64,000 bases of DNA from Solimicrobium silvestre (GCF_002976435.1 NZ_PUGF01000019.1:1-64000), one strand, 5' to 3'; counted from the first letter of the stretch, positions 43,241-53,155 are shown. Notes: generated from the sequence alone by a model not told the origin. A program made the numbers and translations.

Positions 43241-45663
43241 TGACTACGTTCTGGCGTAAGGCGATTGCCGATTTTTGGCAAGAGCGCACCCGCACCGCGC
43301 TGGTCGTCATCGCGATAGCGCTCGGCGTGACCGGTTTTACTGCGGTTTTGTCGAGCTATGCGATTCTGACTCGCGAACTGAATGACGACTACCTCGCCAC
43401 CAATCCGGCCTCGGCGACGTTGTACACGGATAAAGTTGACGATACGTTGCTGAGTACCATCTTGGAAAATCCGCAAGTGGGTACGGCAGAACCACGTCGT
43501 GTGGTGACCGGAAAAATCAAATCAGGGCCAGCCGAATGGCGCAATCTGGTACTTTTTGTAATCAATGATTTTAACAATCTTCGCGTCAGCACCGTGCAGC
43601 ACGAACAAGGCGCGTGGCCACCGGCGACCGGCGAAATACTCATTGAGCGCGACGCGTTTCAGGTTGCAAAAACCAAGATCGGCGAGCACGTCACAATCAA
43701 GATGACCAGTGGGCAAGAACATACACTTCTGGTGAGCGGTGGCGTACACGACGTCGGGCAAGCTCAAGCACGTATGGATAATCTTGTATATGGCTATATC
43801 ACCTTAGCTACGCTTGCCGAACTTGGGGAACAGCCTTATCTGGATCAGCTAAAAATCGTTGTTGCGAACGATGGTTTTAATCAGGCACATATTCGTGAAG
43901 TCGCCGCCGGAATTGAAAAAATCATCATAAAAAATGGTCATTCCGTACTGAAAATCGATGTGCCAGTGCCGGGCGAACATCCACATACCCAAATCATGGG
44001 AATGTTATTGCTGGTCATGGCGGGTTTTGGCGTGCTGGTTCTGCTGCTCAGCGGTGTGCTGGTAGTCAACCTGTTAATGGCATTGATGGCGGCACAAATT
44101 CGTCAAATCGGCGTAATGAAAGCCATTGGCGGTTCGCGTTGGCAAATTGCACAAATCTATTTCAGCCAGGCGTTATTTCTGGGCCTTGCCTCGTTATTGA
44201 TTGCTGTTCCGGCGGGCTTGTGGGGCGGACGTGAACTGTGCCGCTTTTTAGGCGTATTCCTTAACTTCGATATCAACAGCTTTGCCGTACCGCTCTGGAT
44301 TTTCCTCCTGATCGCGGCTATCGGCGTGGTAACGCCGTTACTGGCGGCTGCCCATCCCATATTAAAAGCCTGCAGTGTTTCCGTACGTACTGCCTTATCC
44401 GATGTTGGGGTCGTTCACAATCAGTACCGCAGTAGCTGGTTTGATCAATTACTGGCACACCTAAGCGGTGAGCGGCCTACATTGCTGTTTGCGCTACGTA
44501 ATGTATTTCGCCGACGCACACGTTTGATATTGACCTTAATCACCCTCTCAGTTGCCGGCGTTTTTTTTATGGCGGCGCTCAATGTACGAGCCTCGATGAT
44601 TGATACGCTTGATCACTTATTTGCGACTCGTCAGTTTGATTTAACCGTCAATTTTGTTGGAATGGCCCCAGATGATGCCGTCACCCGCGCTGTGAGCAAT
44701 ACCGCTGGCATCACCCGCGCCGAAACCTGGATTAATGCCGATGCTATTTTTTCTGCTAAAGGTGAATCTGATAACGCCACAGAGCAGGAAACTCACACTT
44801 CCGATGAAAATAAATTCACAGTCATTGCACTGCCTGAACAAACCGCCATGTTCAAACCGAACATTATCGAAGGCCGGAATTTACTGCCGGGTGAAACGGA
44901 TGCGATTGTCGTTAATCATGTATTGGCGGATAAAATACCCGCAATCAAGGTCGGTGCCATCATCAAATTAAAAATCGGGTCGGAGAAAAACGGTTACCAG
45001 CAAAACCAGTGGCATGTCGTCGGTATTGCGCGTGAACCCTTTAGTTCTGCCGCTGGCTATATTCCCAAGGCCTATTACGCCGCTACCAAACCCAACATGA
45101 GCAATAGCGTGAATTTGGTGCTGACTCGTACTGATGAAGGCGCAATTAATGCGGTAAAAGCAGATCTCGAACGCAACCTCGAACAACAGGGGATTCATGC
45201 TCGCAGCAACTACACCAAAGGAGAAGGCCGCTCAGTAATTGATGAACATATAGTGATGATTTATGTTTTTTTGATTATCATGGCAGGCATTGTCGGTGGC
45301 GTGGGTGGACTCGGTTTAATGACCACCATGAGCCTGAATGTGCTGGAACGACGCCGCGAAATGGGTGTGCTGCGAACAATCGGGGCAACGCCGCGCACGG
45401 TATGGCTGATAGTCGCGAGCGAAGGTGCCCTGATCGGATTGATGAGCTCGGTACTGGCAATTGCGGCGGCCTGGCCAATCAGCAAAGGTATCGGCGATAT
45501 GCTGGTTGGACTGATGTTGCGTAGCGTTCTCGATTTTCGTTTTGATCCTAGCGGCATTTGGATTTGGTTGGCAGTCAGCGTAGTATTAGCCGTCGCCGCC
45601 AGTTTTATGCCAGCCTGGCAGGCATCCCGTAGTTCGGCGCGTGATGCGCTGGCTTGCGAATAA
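43240..45663 (+). CDS. FtsX/MacB-type ABC permease
   Basis: The 807-residue integral membrane protein has a first helix near residues 15-38, a large periplasmic loop, three helices near 260-375, a second linker with RNVFRRRTRLILTLITLSVA (a new helix near 430-450), another periplasmic loop, and three closing helices (about 675-800). Two FtsX-like domains are recognisable (VNLLMALMAAQIRQIGVMKA and LGLMTTMSLNVLERRREMGV). This duplicated form resembles the large permeases of peptide-resistance exporters. Together with the ATPase before it, it would make a mechanotransmission-type exporter rather than a classic channel. Confidence 0.88.
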   Translation: MTTFWRKAIADFWQERTRTALVVIAIALGVTGFTAVLSSYAILTRELNDDYLATNPASATLYTDKVDDTLLSTILENPQVGTAEPRRVVTGKIKSGPAEWRNLVLFVINDFNNLRVSTVQHEQGAWPPATGEILIERDAFQVAKTKIGEHVTIKMTSGQEHTLLVSGGVHDVGQAQARMDNLVYGYITLATLAELGEQPYLDQLKIVVANDGFNQAHIREVAAGIEKIIIKNGHSVLKIDVPVPGEHPHTQIMGMLLLVMAGFGVLVLLLSGVLVVNLLMALMAAQIRQIGVMKAIGGSRWQIAQIYFSQALFLGLASLLIAVPAGLWGGRELCRFLGVFLNFDINSFAVPLWIFLLIAAIGVVTPLLAAAHPILKACSVSVRTALSDVGVVHNQYRSSWFDQLLAHLSGERPTLLFALRNVFRRRTRLILTLITLSVAGVFFMAALNVRASMIDTLDHLFATRQFDLTVNFVGMAPDDAVTRAVSNTAGITRAETWINADAIFSAKGESDNATEQETHTSDENKFTVIALPEQTAMFKPNIIEGRNLLPGETDAIVVNHVLADKIPAIKVGAIIKLKIGSEKNGYQQNQWHVVGIAREPFSSAAGYIPKAYYAATKPNMSNSVNLVLTRTDEGAINAVKADLERNLEQQGIHARSNYTKGEGRSVIDEHIVMIYVFLIIMAGIVGGVGGLGLMTTMSLNVLERRREMGVLRTIGATPRTVWLIVASEGALIGLMSSVLAIAAAWPISKGIGDMLVGLMLRSVLDFRFDPSGIWIWLAVSVVLAVAASFMPAWQASRSSARDALACE

Positions 45664-45759
45664 CGGTTAGCTTGGTTGCTGCAGCGATCCTGACACGGTC
45701 GCTGTAGCTTCAATGGGTTGTTTTAATGCTTGAATTATTGTTGGGAAATACAGCGAAAT

Positions 45760-46500
45760 ATGGAACAAGTTGATCACATTTTAATCGTCGATGACGATGC
45801 CGACATCCGTGAACTGTTGGGGCAATACCTCGAAAAAAACGGTTTTAAAGTCAGCGCTGCAGCCAATGGTCGACAAATGCGTCAGATCTTGGCCGTGAGC
45901 ACAATCGATGTAATCGTGCTTGATCTAATGCTGCCCGGCGAAGACGGTCTGGCATTGTGCCGTGACCTGCAAGTTGGTCGCGCCACCCCTATTCCTATTT
46001 TGATGTTAACCGCACGCAACGAAGAGGCCGACCGCATTCTCGGCCTGGAAATGGGCGCCGACGACTACCTTACCAAGCCATTCGCATCACGCGAACTGCT
46101 GGCACGGGTGCGTGCCATCTTGCGCCGTTCACGCATGTTGCCGCACGACTTGCACCCAACCGAAACAGCCCATGTATTGGCATTTGGTACTTGGCAGCTA
46201 GACACCAGCGTCCGGCATCTGTTCGATAGCAGCAACACCCTGGTTTCGTTGAGCGTGGCGGAATATCGCTTGTTGCGGGTATTTCTAGACCATTCACGAC
46301 GCGTGCTAACCCGCGACCAATTACTAAACTTAACGCAAGGACGTGACGCGGAACTGTTTGATCGTTCTATCGATATTCTAGTCAGCCGCTTACGCCAACG
46401 ACTGCGCGATGATCCACGCGAGCCGGTCTATATAAAAACCGTGCGCAATGAAGGTTATGTGTTTTCGGTTCCAGTTGAAATTCGCGTGGCGGCTTCATGA
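45760..46500 (+). CDS. OmpR-family response regulator
   Basis: The protein (246 residues from ATG 45760) has a receiver domain with the acidic pocket ILIVDDDADIRELL and phospho-acceptor Asp in DVIVLDLMLPGEDG, plus the conserved Lys in DDYLTKPFASREL. The winged-helix DNA-binding domain follows, with DQLLNLTQGRDAELFDRSID and SRLRQRLRDDP. Its stop overlaps the histidine kinase gene start by four bases. It lies about 95 bases after the ABC permease gene on the same strand, so it could autoregulate the exporter. Confidence 0.9.
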   Translation: MEQVDHILIVDDDADIRELLGQYLEKNGFKVSAAANGRQMRQILAVSTIDVIVLDLMLPGEDGLALCRDLQVGRATPIPILMLTARNEEADRILGLEMGADDYLTKPFASRELLARVRAILRRSRMLPHDLHPTETAHVLAFGTWQLDTSVRHLFDSSNTLVSLSVAEYRLLRVFLDHSRRVLTRDQLLNLTQGRDAELFDRSIDILVSRLRQRLRDDPREPVYIKTVRNEGYVFSVPVEIRVAAS

Positions 46501-47834
46501 AATCATTTTTTTCGCGCATCAAGAATGCTTGGCCAGACACGCTGTTTGGACGGTTAGTGTTAATTTGGCTATTAACTTTTCTGATCGGGCATGTGCTGGA
46601 GATCGGGGCAAGCTACACGACGGTACTGAACTACCAGACCACAAAAAGCGAATACTACTTATCAAAGGATATTGCGCTGCTAGTTCCGGCGCTGGAGCAT
46701 GCGCAGCCTTCGGAACGCGCACTCTGGCTTCAACGGATGGAACGTCAGGATTATCGCTATGAACTTGGTGCCGGTGCTGCTGCCAACACGATTCAACTCA
46801 CCTCAACACGGGCCAAAGAAATCAGTGCAGCGTTAAGCCTTGCACTAGACTCACGCTACCTCATCAGCGTCACCGCACCGAATACGCCAAAAGAACTGAT
46901 GGTATTGCACTTGCCGTTGAGCGACGGCACACCGTTGACTATTCACTTAAATAAAATTGCCCTAAAAATGCCATGGTGGGGCGGAGCCATTTTTGCGACG
47001 CAGATTTTATTCCTGATTATTCTGACCTGGTATGCCCTACGTCAGGCAATGCGTCCCTTGCTACGTTTGGCGGAGGCATCCGAAGCACTGGGCTCTTCGC
47101 TTCAATGCGAGCCAATTATCGAAAGCGGCCCCTCTGAAGTAGCCCGGGCAGCGGTAGCATTCAATGCAATGCAACGGCGCATCACTGAACATCTGGCAGA
47201 ACGGGTACACATACTTGCCTCAATCTCACACGATCTGCAAACCCCCATTACCCGCATGCGACTGCGCGCCGACTTATTGGATAACGGCGTAGATAACGGT
47301 GCACTCAGAGACAAGCTGCATGGCGACCTGAATGCGATGCAGGTATTGGTAGAAGAAGGCATTGCCTATGCCCGTAGCGCACATAGCGTTAATGAAGTTC
47401 CGTGCCGGGTTGATATCGACGCCCTGCTAGACAGCCTGACCTGCGATTACCTTGATGACGGCCAGCAAATTGGGCTGCAAGGCAAAGCCAATCGCGTCAT
47501 CACCACCCGGCCACACGCGTTGCGACGCATCGTCAGCAATTTGGTCGATAACGCGCTGAAATTTGCGGAACAGGTTGAAATTTCAGTGATGCTGCACACG
47601 CCCAATCTACTGAACATATCCGTGCAAGATCGCGGCCCGGGTATTCCAGCCACCGAGCTGGATGCCGTATTGAAGCCGTTCTACAGACTCGAAGCTTCAC
47701 GCAACCGCAGCAGTGGCGGAACGGGTCTCGGGCTGGCGATTGCGCAACAGCTATCCATCGCATTGGGCGGCACGTTGTCCTTATCCAATCGCGATGGTGG
47801 CGGCTTGCAAGCGACTATTTCATTACCATGCTGA
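46497..47834 (+). CDS. Sensor histidine kinase (HAMP-HisKA-HATPase)
   Basis: The 445-residue kinase has two membrane helices (about 17-40 and 162-185) with a short periplasmic sensor between them, a HAMP region, the phospho-acceptor His in ASISHDLQTPITRMRLRAD (about residue 245), and ATP-binding boxes N (RRIVSNLVDNALKFAE), G1 (DRGPGIP) and G2 (GGTGLGLAIAQQL). It is translationally coupled to the OmpR-type regulator. As the sensor loop is about 120 residues, a soluble ligand or membrane stress could be the signal. Target of regulation inferred to be the adjacent ABC exporter. Confidence 0.9.
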   Translation: MKSFFSRIKNAWPDTLFGRLVLIWLLTFLIGHVLEIGASYTTVLNYQTTKSEYYLSKDIALLVPALEHAQPSERALWLQRMERQDYRYELGAGAAANTIQLTSTRAKEISAALSLALDSRYLISVTAPNTPKELMVLHLPLSDGTPLTIHLNKIALKMPWWGGAIFATQILFLIILTWYALRQAMRPLLRLAEASEALGSSLQCEPIIESGPSEVARAAVAFNAMQRRITEHLAERVHILASISHDLQTPITRMRLRADLLDNGVDNGALRDKLHGDLNAMQVLVEEGIAYARSAHSVNEVPCRVDIDALLDSLTCDYLDDGQQIGLQGKANRVITTRPHALRRIVSNLVDNALKFAEQVEISVMLHTPNLLNISVQDRGPGIPATELDAVLKPFYRLEASRNRSSGGTGLGLAIAQQLSIALGGTLSLSNRDGGGLQATISLPC

Positions 47835-47869
47835 GGCGTGAATCCAACAAACAAATTTCCACTACCAAC

Positions 47870-48760
47870 TTAGCTGCGCATGATTTCAGCAACCCAGTTC
47901 ATAAACAGTTGTGTGCGTTTGGGTAAATGACGTCGATTTACATAAAGTAGCGACACCGGCATTGGCGCGGCGGAATACTCCTTCAAGACTTCCACCAATT
48001 TACCTTGAGCGATCAGTTCGCTCACCCCTATTTCCGGCGCTTGAATAATACCCAGCCCAGCCAGACAAGCCGATTGATAAGCATCAGCACTGTTCACCGA
48101 CATTGCCGCAGCCACTGCTATTTTCTTGCTTTGATCACCATCCTGATAATCAAAAGTACTGATCGAGCTGCCAAATGAAGTAGCGTAGTGAATCATTTTA
48201 TGCGCAGCCAAATCATCCAGGTTGCGCGGAATGCCATGGTGAGCCAGATACTCCGGGCTGGTGCAATTGAGTAATTTAAAATGCCCAAGCGGTCGGGCAA
48301 TGAGCGACGAATCACTTAACGTTCCAACGCGTATTACACAATCAAAACCTTCACGTACCAGATCTACGCGCCGATCTGTGCAGCTCAACTCAATATCAAT
48401 GCGCGGATGCCGGCGCAGGAATTCGGGTAACTTGGGAATGATCCTGTTTTGAGCCACTCCGTTCGGCATATCAACCCGGATACGGCCAGCAATATCAACT
48501 TCACTTTGCCTGAACATGGTTTGCAATTCATCCATATCCGCCAGCATATCTTTACTGCGCTCGTAAAAAACCAAACCGTCCTGCGTCATCTGCACGGTGC
48601 GCGTCGTGCGCTGCAGCAGTCGCGTACCCAAGCTATTTTCAAGTTGTTTAACAGCCGTTGACACACTGGCTTTGGGTAAACCCAAACTATCCGCCGCCTG
48701 CGTAAAGCTAGCGAGTTCCGCAACCCGCACAAAAATTGTCATTGCCTCTAACTGATTCAT
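47870..48760 (-). CDS. LysR-family transcriptional regulator
   Basis: The 296-residue regulator has the N-terminal LysR helix-turn-helix (FTQAADSLGLPKASVSTAVK, about residues 16-35) and the usual two-lobe effector domain. It belongs to the large subgroup with RTTRTVQMTQDG after the recognition helix. The gene diverges from an SDR gene, and a perfect palindrome of LysR shape lies between them (48783-48801). It likely controls the SDR gene and itself. Effector unknown. Confidence 0.9.
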   Translation of the reverse strand: MNQLEAMTIFVRVAELASFTQAADSLGLPKASVSTAVKQLENSLGTRLLQRTTRTVQMTQDGLVFYERSKDMLADMDELQTMFRQSEVDIAGRIRVDMPNGVAQNRIIPKLPEFLRRHPRIDIELSCTDRRVDLVREGFDCVIRVGTLSDSSLIARPLGHFKLLNCTSPEYLAHHGIPRNLDDLAAHKMIHYATSFGSSISTFDYQDGDQSKKIAVAAAMSVNSADAYQSACLAGLGIIQAPEIGVSELIAQGKLVEVLKEYSAAPMPVSLLYVNRRHLPKRTQLFMNWVAEIMRS

Positions 48761-48782
48761 ATTAGCCCTTGAGATTAATTAT

Positions 48783-48801
48783 TGTTCGTATTTTACGAAC
48801 A
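48783..48801. promoter_or_regulatory. LysR-type operator between divergent genes
   Basis: TGTTCGT-ATTTT-ACGAACA has perfect 7-bp arms around five bases, the T-N11-A style of LysR sites. It lies 23 bases from the LysR start and about 95 from the SDR start, a usual regulatory position. Confidence 0.65.
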
Positions 48802-48894
48802 GTGTAGTCATTTTTTCGGTCTTTGTTTTAATAAAATTGCGCAATAAACTTGCGTCATCCCATTACCGGGAAGCCATTAATCAAGGGGATTAAC

Positions 48895-49653
48895 ATGAGT
48901 AATAAAATTGCAATCATAACGGGCGGAAGTCGCGGTTTAGGCAAAAGCGCGGCCTTAAAACTAGCGCAACAGGGAGTCGATGTGATTCTTACTTACCATA
49001 GCAAAAAGGCAGAAGCGCTGGCGGTAGTCGCAGAAATTGAGTCCTACGGCGGGCAAGCAGCAGCCCTGCAACTGGATGTAGGTAACAGCGCATCGTTCAA
49101 TGAATTTGCAACACAAGTGCAGCAGCTTCTAGCCGAAAAATGGCAACGGAAAGATTTTAATTTTTTGGTCAATAACGCCGGTATTGGCATTCATGCAGGG
49201 ATTGCGGAAACCACGGAAGCCCAGTTTGATCAATTAGTGAATATTCAATTTAAAGGTGTATTTTTCCTAACCCAAAAATTGTTGCCACTAATCGCCGATC
49301 ACGGCCGGATTATCAATATCTCCACAGGACTAACGCGCTTTGCCTTGCCGGGCTATGCCGCCTACGGAGCAATGAAGGGTGCCATCGAAGTATTGAGCAA
49401 ATATTTAGCTAAAGAACTGGGGGCACGTGGTATTGCCGTCAACGTCGTGGCACCTGGGGCAATTGAAACCGATTTCGGTGATGGCGCAGTAAGAGACAAC
49501 TCACAAATCAACAGCTTTATTGCCTCACAAACAGCCTTGGGACGGGTTGGCTTGCCGGACGATATTGGCGGTGTAATCGCCTCTCTGCTAAATGATGCTA
49601 ATGGCTGGATAAATGCTCAACGTATCGAAGCATCTGGTGGTATGTTTTTATAA
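48895..49653 (+). CDS. SDR-family oxidoreductase under LysR control
   Basis: The 252-residue enzyme has ITGGSRGLGKSAALKLA (residues about 9-25), NNAGIG, the catalytic Ser in INISTGLTR and YAAYGAMKGA with Tyr-x-x-x-Lys. The end IEASGGMFL fits the family. AAGGGG lies 8 bases before ATG 48895, which decides this start over an upstream ATG. Its substrate is unknown. A divergent LysR gene with a palindrome between suggests induction by its substrate or a related carbonyl compound. Confidence 0.9.
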   Translation: MSNKIAIITGGSRGLGKSAALKLAQQGVDVILTYHSKKAEALAVVAEIESYGGQAAALQLDVGNSASFNEFATQVQQLLAEKWQRKDFNFLVNNAGIGIHAGIAETTEAQFDQLVNIQFKGVFFLTQKLLPLIADHGRIINISTGLTRFALPGYAAYGAMKGAIEVLSKYLAKELGARGIAVNVVAPGAIETDFGDGAVRDNSQINSFIASQTALGRVGLPDDIGGVIASLLNDANGWINAQRIEASGGMFL

Positions 49654-49682
49654 AACCGACCACGCGTTGAGCTAATACCACG

Positions 49683-51092
49683 CTACTCCAAACGCGCGGT
49701 ACTACGCTCAGGCGCAACCAGCGGCAAACGCAGCTGAAAATGTGCGCCATGCCCGGGGCTGGTGGTTAGCATGATGTTGCCGCCCAAGATGTCGGTGACG
49801 ATATTATTAACAATATACAGCCCCAGCCCGCTACCGCCCACACCCATCCGCGTCGTAAAAAATGGATCGAAGGCATGCATCGCCACCTCGTCGCACATGC
49901 CTTCACCATCATCACTAAACTCAAGAAGTACATACTCATTATCACGTCGTGCGTGCAACAGCATGTTGCCGCTTTCCTTATGAGCGAAAGCATGCACCAA
50001 GGCGTTATTAATGAAGCTGGTCACTATCTGTTCAATCGATCCCGGGTAACTATCCAGCTGAATGTTTTCTTCAATATAAACCTTCAGAACATGGCTGCTT
50101 TTACTCAAAGTTGGGCGCATGGTTGAGATGATGTCTGTTATCACCCGCTGCAAATCAAAGTGCCGACGACGTTCGCTGGCCTGGTCAACCGCCACCTGCT
50201 TGAAGTTACGCACCAAATCTGCAGCCCGAATAATATTGCGCTCGATCAGGCTAGCTTCGTCTATCGTGTTCTCAACATACGTCACCAATGCAGAGCGTTT
50301 CAGTGTTCCCGTATTGACCGAGGCGCTCAGTTCCTGAACATGCACATTTAAGGTAGAAGCCGCCATCAGTGCGTTACCAATCGGCGTATTAAGTTCATGT
50401 GCTACGCCTGCAACCAGCGTTCCCAGTGCGGCCATTTTTTCGGCCTGTACCAACCTCCGCATCGCGGCCTGCAGTTCGTTATTAATCGCCACCAATTTTT
50501 CCTCGGCGCGCTTACGTTGCGTAAAATCATAGAACTGAACCAGCACATGATTTTTGCCGTTGATCTGCATGGGAAGTATTTCACAGTCAAACCAGACTTC
50601 CCGCCCAAACAGATTCGTATCGTGAATTTCACAGCGCTGCCCCACTCCCTCAATTAACACCGCCGTGAATTTTTCAAGCAAACCACACGCCTCAAACACG
50701 CTGTTGTTGTGGTACTGCAGCATCGACGCTCGCGTCAATGTAAAAATATGGGCATAAGCCTCATTCACCTCAACACACCGGCCATTGGGCGCATATACCG
50801 CCATTGGCAAGGGAGAGTTAAATAAGATAGATTCGTTAAACTTCAATAATTCAGCTAATTCTTTGTTGATGTCTTCATATTTCGCTGTATACATTTTGAG
50901 CACAACAAAAACCGCAGCCCCAATGAGTGCCGTCACGAAGATCGTCATCAGGTGCGATTGCCACAATGTCAAGCGCGATCCAAACAGAAGGGTTTTTACT
51001 GTTTCGAAACAGATCATCAACAAAGCAGTCGCACCGAATACCAGAAAAAGTTGCTTACCTAGCGAGACTTTGTTCGGTGTTATTTTCATCAT
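49683..51092 (-). CDS. Membrane PAS-containing sensor histidine kinase
   Basis: The 469-residue kinase has two membrane helices (about 13-33 and 45-65), a PAS domain (about 85-200, NSPLPMAVYAPNGRCVEVNE) and a kinase core with the phospho-acceptor motif GVAHELNTPIGNAL (His about 240) and the HATPase boxes N (FINNALVHAFA), G1 (SDDGEGM) and G2 (GVGGSGLGLYIVNNIV). The A-H-E-L-N-T-P form occurs in complex kinases that use a long coiled dimer helix. No regulator gene is beside it, so it is an orphan. Its PAS domain is closely related to that in the diguanylate cyclase encoded at 21896-24175. Confidence 0.88.
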   Translation of the reverse strand: MMKITPNKVSLGKQLFLVFGATALLMICFETVKTLLFGSRLTLWQSHLMTIFVTALIGAAVFVVLKMYTAKYEDINKELAELLKFNESILFNSPLPMAVYAPNGRCVEVNEAYAHIFTLTRASMLQYHNNSVFEACGLLEKFTAVLIEGVGQRCEIHDTNLFGREVWFDCEILPMQINGKNHVLVQFYDFTQRKRAEEKLVAINNELQAAMRRLVQAEKMAALGTLVAGVAHELNTPIGNALMAASTLNVHVQELSASVNTGTLKRSALVTYVENTIDEASLIERNIIRAADLVRNFKQVAVDQASERRRHFDLQRVITDIISTMRPTLSKSSHVLKVYIEENIQLDSYPGSIEQIVTSFINNALVHAFAHKESGNMLLHARRDNEYVLLEFSDDGEGMCDEVAMHAFDPFFTTRMGVGGSGLGLYIVNNIVTDILGGNIMLTTSPGHGAHFQLRLPLVAPERSTARLE

Positions 51093-51222
51093 ATCGTCGC
51101 ACTTGGTCGTGAACTCACAGGTTGTTTTTATGATGTGGAAGGAATTACTGCCATTGGCACTATTAGTATAGTGCGCGAAAGAAATTTTTCAATTAATAAC
51201 AAAAGGATCACATAACAAAAAA

Positions 51223-51256
51223 CGGTTAATGCCGAACCAAAATTCAACATTAACCG
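51223..51256 (-). terminator. Intrinsic terminator after the SpoVR operon
   Basis: The stem cggttaatg / cattaaccg (9 bp, 16-base loop) is followed, on the minus strand, by a T run (ttttttg). It lies about 30 bases after the last small gene of the operon. Confidence 0.8.
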
Positions 51257-51284
51257 CCTTTCAGAATAGACCTCTACCCAAACA

Positions 51285-51569
51285 CTAATCCAATATTAAC
51301 TGATGCACTATATTGGTAGATTCATCACCAATCTGGCTGCGCCATGCGCGCGCAAAAAAGGTTCGCTCCTGATCAGTAGGCTGCGACGACCAAGAAACAT
51401 ACAGGGTGCCTTTATCATCATGAAGATTGGCAATTTTTGCGATGCAGGCTTTATTGTCCGAAATATCGGCCTGTCCAATCACATAGCCATAAACCCGATT
51501 TAACCGCTCTAAGCGGTCAGGTTCAGTATCGCTATGAATTGCGCTGATAGTGGGGTGATCTAAGTACAT
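51285..51569 (-). CDS. 94-residue protein at the end of the PrkA-SpoVR operon
   Basis: The protein starts at ATG 51569 (AAGGAAG six bases before; upstream in-frame starts overlap the SpoVR gene end). It contains VYGYVIGQADISDNKACIAK and SWSSQPTDQERTFFARAW. No signal peptide, membrane helix or recognised domain is visible. It lies 35 bases after the SpoVR gene on the same strand and before a terminator, so it is the last gene of that operon. This three-plus-one gene order suggests a small partner or regulator of the stress kinase system; the function is not known. Confidence 0.65.
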   Translation of the reverse strand: MYLDHPTISAIHSDTEPDRLERLNRVYGYVIGQADISDNKACIAKIANLHDDKGTLYVSWSSQPTDQERTFFARAWRSQIGDESTNIVHQLILD

Positions 51570-51604
51570 TACAGCTTCCTTTCTCATGAATTTTCTGACT
51601 AAAA

Positions 51605-53155
51605 CTACCCGCGCACGGCCTTGCATTCATTACGATGCAACACTTTTCCGGATTCGTCCAGCGTATCTAAATACACGTCGAATCCCCACAAGCGCGTGAC
51701 ATGTTTTAACACTTCATTAGTTTGCTGATTCAATGGCCGCCGTTGATATTGTGCGTGCCGTAATGTGAGCGAACGATTACCTTGCATATCAACCGACCAG
51801 ACCTGAATATTCGGTTCACGATTACCTAAATTGTATTGACCGGCTAGCCGTTCACGTAAATATTTATAACCATTATCGTCATGAATGGCGGAAATTTCGA
51901 GCGTCTCCTGGCTGTCATCATCCAACACCGTAAAAAAGTGAAAATCACGGATCAACTTAGGTGATAAATATTGAAGAATGAAGCTTTCATCTTTAAAGTT
52001 ACGCATCGCAAAATCTAACGTTTTTTGCCAATCCTGACCGGCAATATCGGGAAACCAATGACGATCTTCGTCAGTCGGATATTCACAAATACGGCGAATA
52101 TCGCACATCATGGCAAAACCTAACGCATAAGGATTAATGCCATTAAAATGCGGGCTGGTAATGGGCGGTTGATAAACCACATTGGTATGGCTTTGCAAAA
52201 ACTCCATCATAAAGCCCTCACCAACAATGCCTTCGTCAAACAGTTGATTCAAAATCGTGTAATGCCAAAAAGTAGCCCAGCCTTCATTCATAACTTGCGT
52301 TTGCCGTTGCGGATAAAAATACTGTGAAATTTTTCGTGTCACGCGCACAATTTCACGCTGCCAAGGTTCTAAGCGTGGCGAATATTTTTCAATAAAGTAA
52401 AGTAAATTTTCTTGCGGCTCAGGCGGCACCCGGCGAATCTCTTCACCGGCCACCGCTTGATCGCGACGCGGCACAGTGCGCCATAAATCATTGACCTGTG
52501 ACTGCAAGTATTCTTCACGTTCACGTTGCCGCAAATGTTCTTTGGCTAAAGAAATTCGCGCTGGGCGTTTGTAACGATCTACGCCGTAATTTTGCAGAGC
52601 ATGGCAAGAATCAAGCAGCATTTCAACCGCATCAATACCATAACGCTGCTCACAATCCGCGATGAAATTTTTGGCAAACAGCATGTAATCAATAATCGCA
52701 TCGGCGTCAGTCCACGTGCGGAATAAATAATTACCTTTAAAAAAAGAATTGTGTCCATACGCAGCATGAGCAATTACCAGCGTTTGCATGGTTAAGCTAT
52801 TTTCTTCCATCAGATACGCAATGCAGGGATTGGAATTAATCACAATTTCATACGCCAAGCCCATTTGACCGCGTTTATAGCTTTTTTCCGTCTTCAAAAA
52901 ATGCTTGCCGAAGGACCAGTGGTAATACGAAATAGGCATGCCGACCGAAGCATAAGCATCCATCATCTGCTCTGCCGAAATGACTTCCAACTGATTTGGA
53001 TAAGTATCTAAACCAAAATTTTTCGCCACACGTCTGACTTCAATGTCCACTTTCTCAAGCAATTCAAAGGTCCATTCAGACTGTTCTGGAAGACGATTTA
53101 CATTCGGCTCGGGTTTTTCAGCGGCACTTTTTTTAGCAATTTTTTTATCTGTCAT
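51605..53155 (-). CDS. SpoVR-family protein (YcgB-like)
   Basis: The 516-residue protein matches SpoVR/YcgB proteins. Highly typical are MGLAYEIVINSNPCIAYLME, AHAAYGHNSFFKGNYLF, MNEGWATFWHYTILNQLFDE (a metal-site-like E-G-W-A-x-F-x-H) and INPYALGFAMMCDIRRICE. The role in vegetative bacteria is unclear but is linked to starvation and stress responses. It follows the DUF444 gene with a four-base overlap and the PrkA kinase gene upstream, the conserved yeaG-yeaH-ycgB order. It should be cytoplasmic, since no signal peptide is present. Confidence 0.92.
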   Translation of the reverse strand: MTDKKIAKKSAAEKPEPNVNRLPEQSEWTFELLEKVDIEVRRVAKNFGLDTYPNQLEVISAEQMMDAYASVGMPISYYHWSFGKHFLKTEKSYKRGQMGLAYEIVINSNPCIAYLMEENSLTMQTLVIAHAAYGHNSFFKGNYLFRTWTDADAIIDYMLFAKNFIADCEQRYGIDAVEMLLDSCHALQNYGVDRYKRPARISLAKEHLRQREREEYLQSQVNDLWRTVPRRDQAVAGEEIRRVPPEPQENLLYFIEKYSPRLEPWQREIVRVTRKISQYFYPQRQTQVMNEGWATFWHYTILNQLFDEGIVGEGFMMEFLQSHTNVVYQPPITSPHFNGINPYALGFAMMCDIRRICEYPTDEDRHWFPDIAGQDWQKTLDFAMRNFKDESFILQYLSPKLIRDFHFFTVLDDDSQETLEISAIHDDNGYKYLRERLAGQYNLGNREPNIQVWSVDMQGNRSLTLRHAQYQRRPLNQQTNEVLKHVTRLWGFDVYLDTLDESGKVLHRNECKAVRG

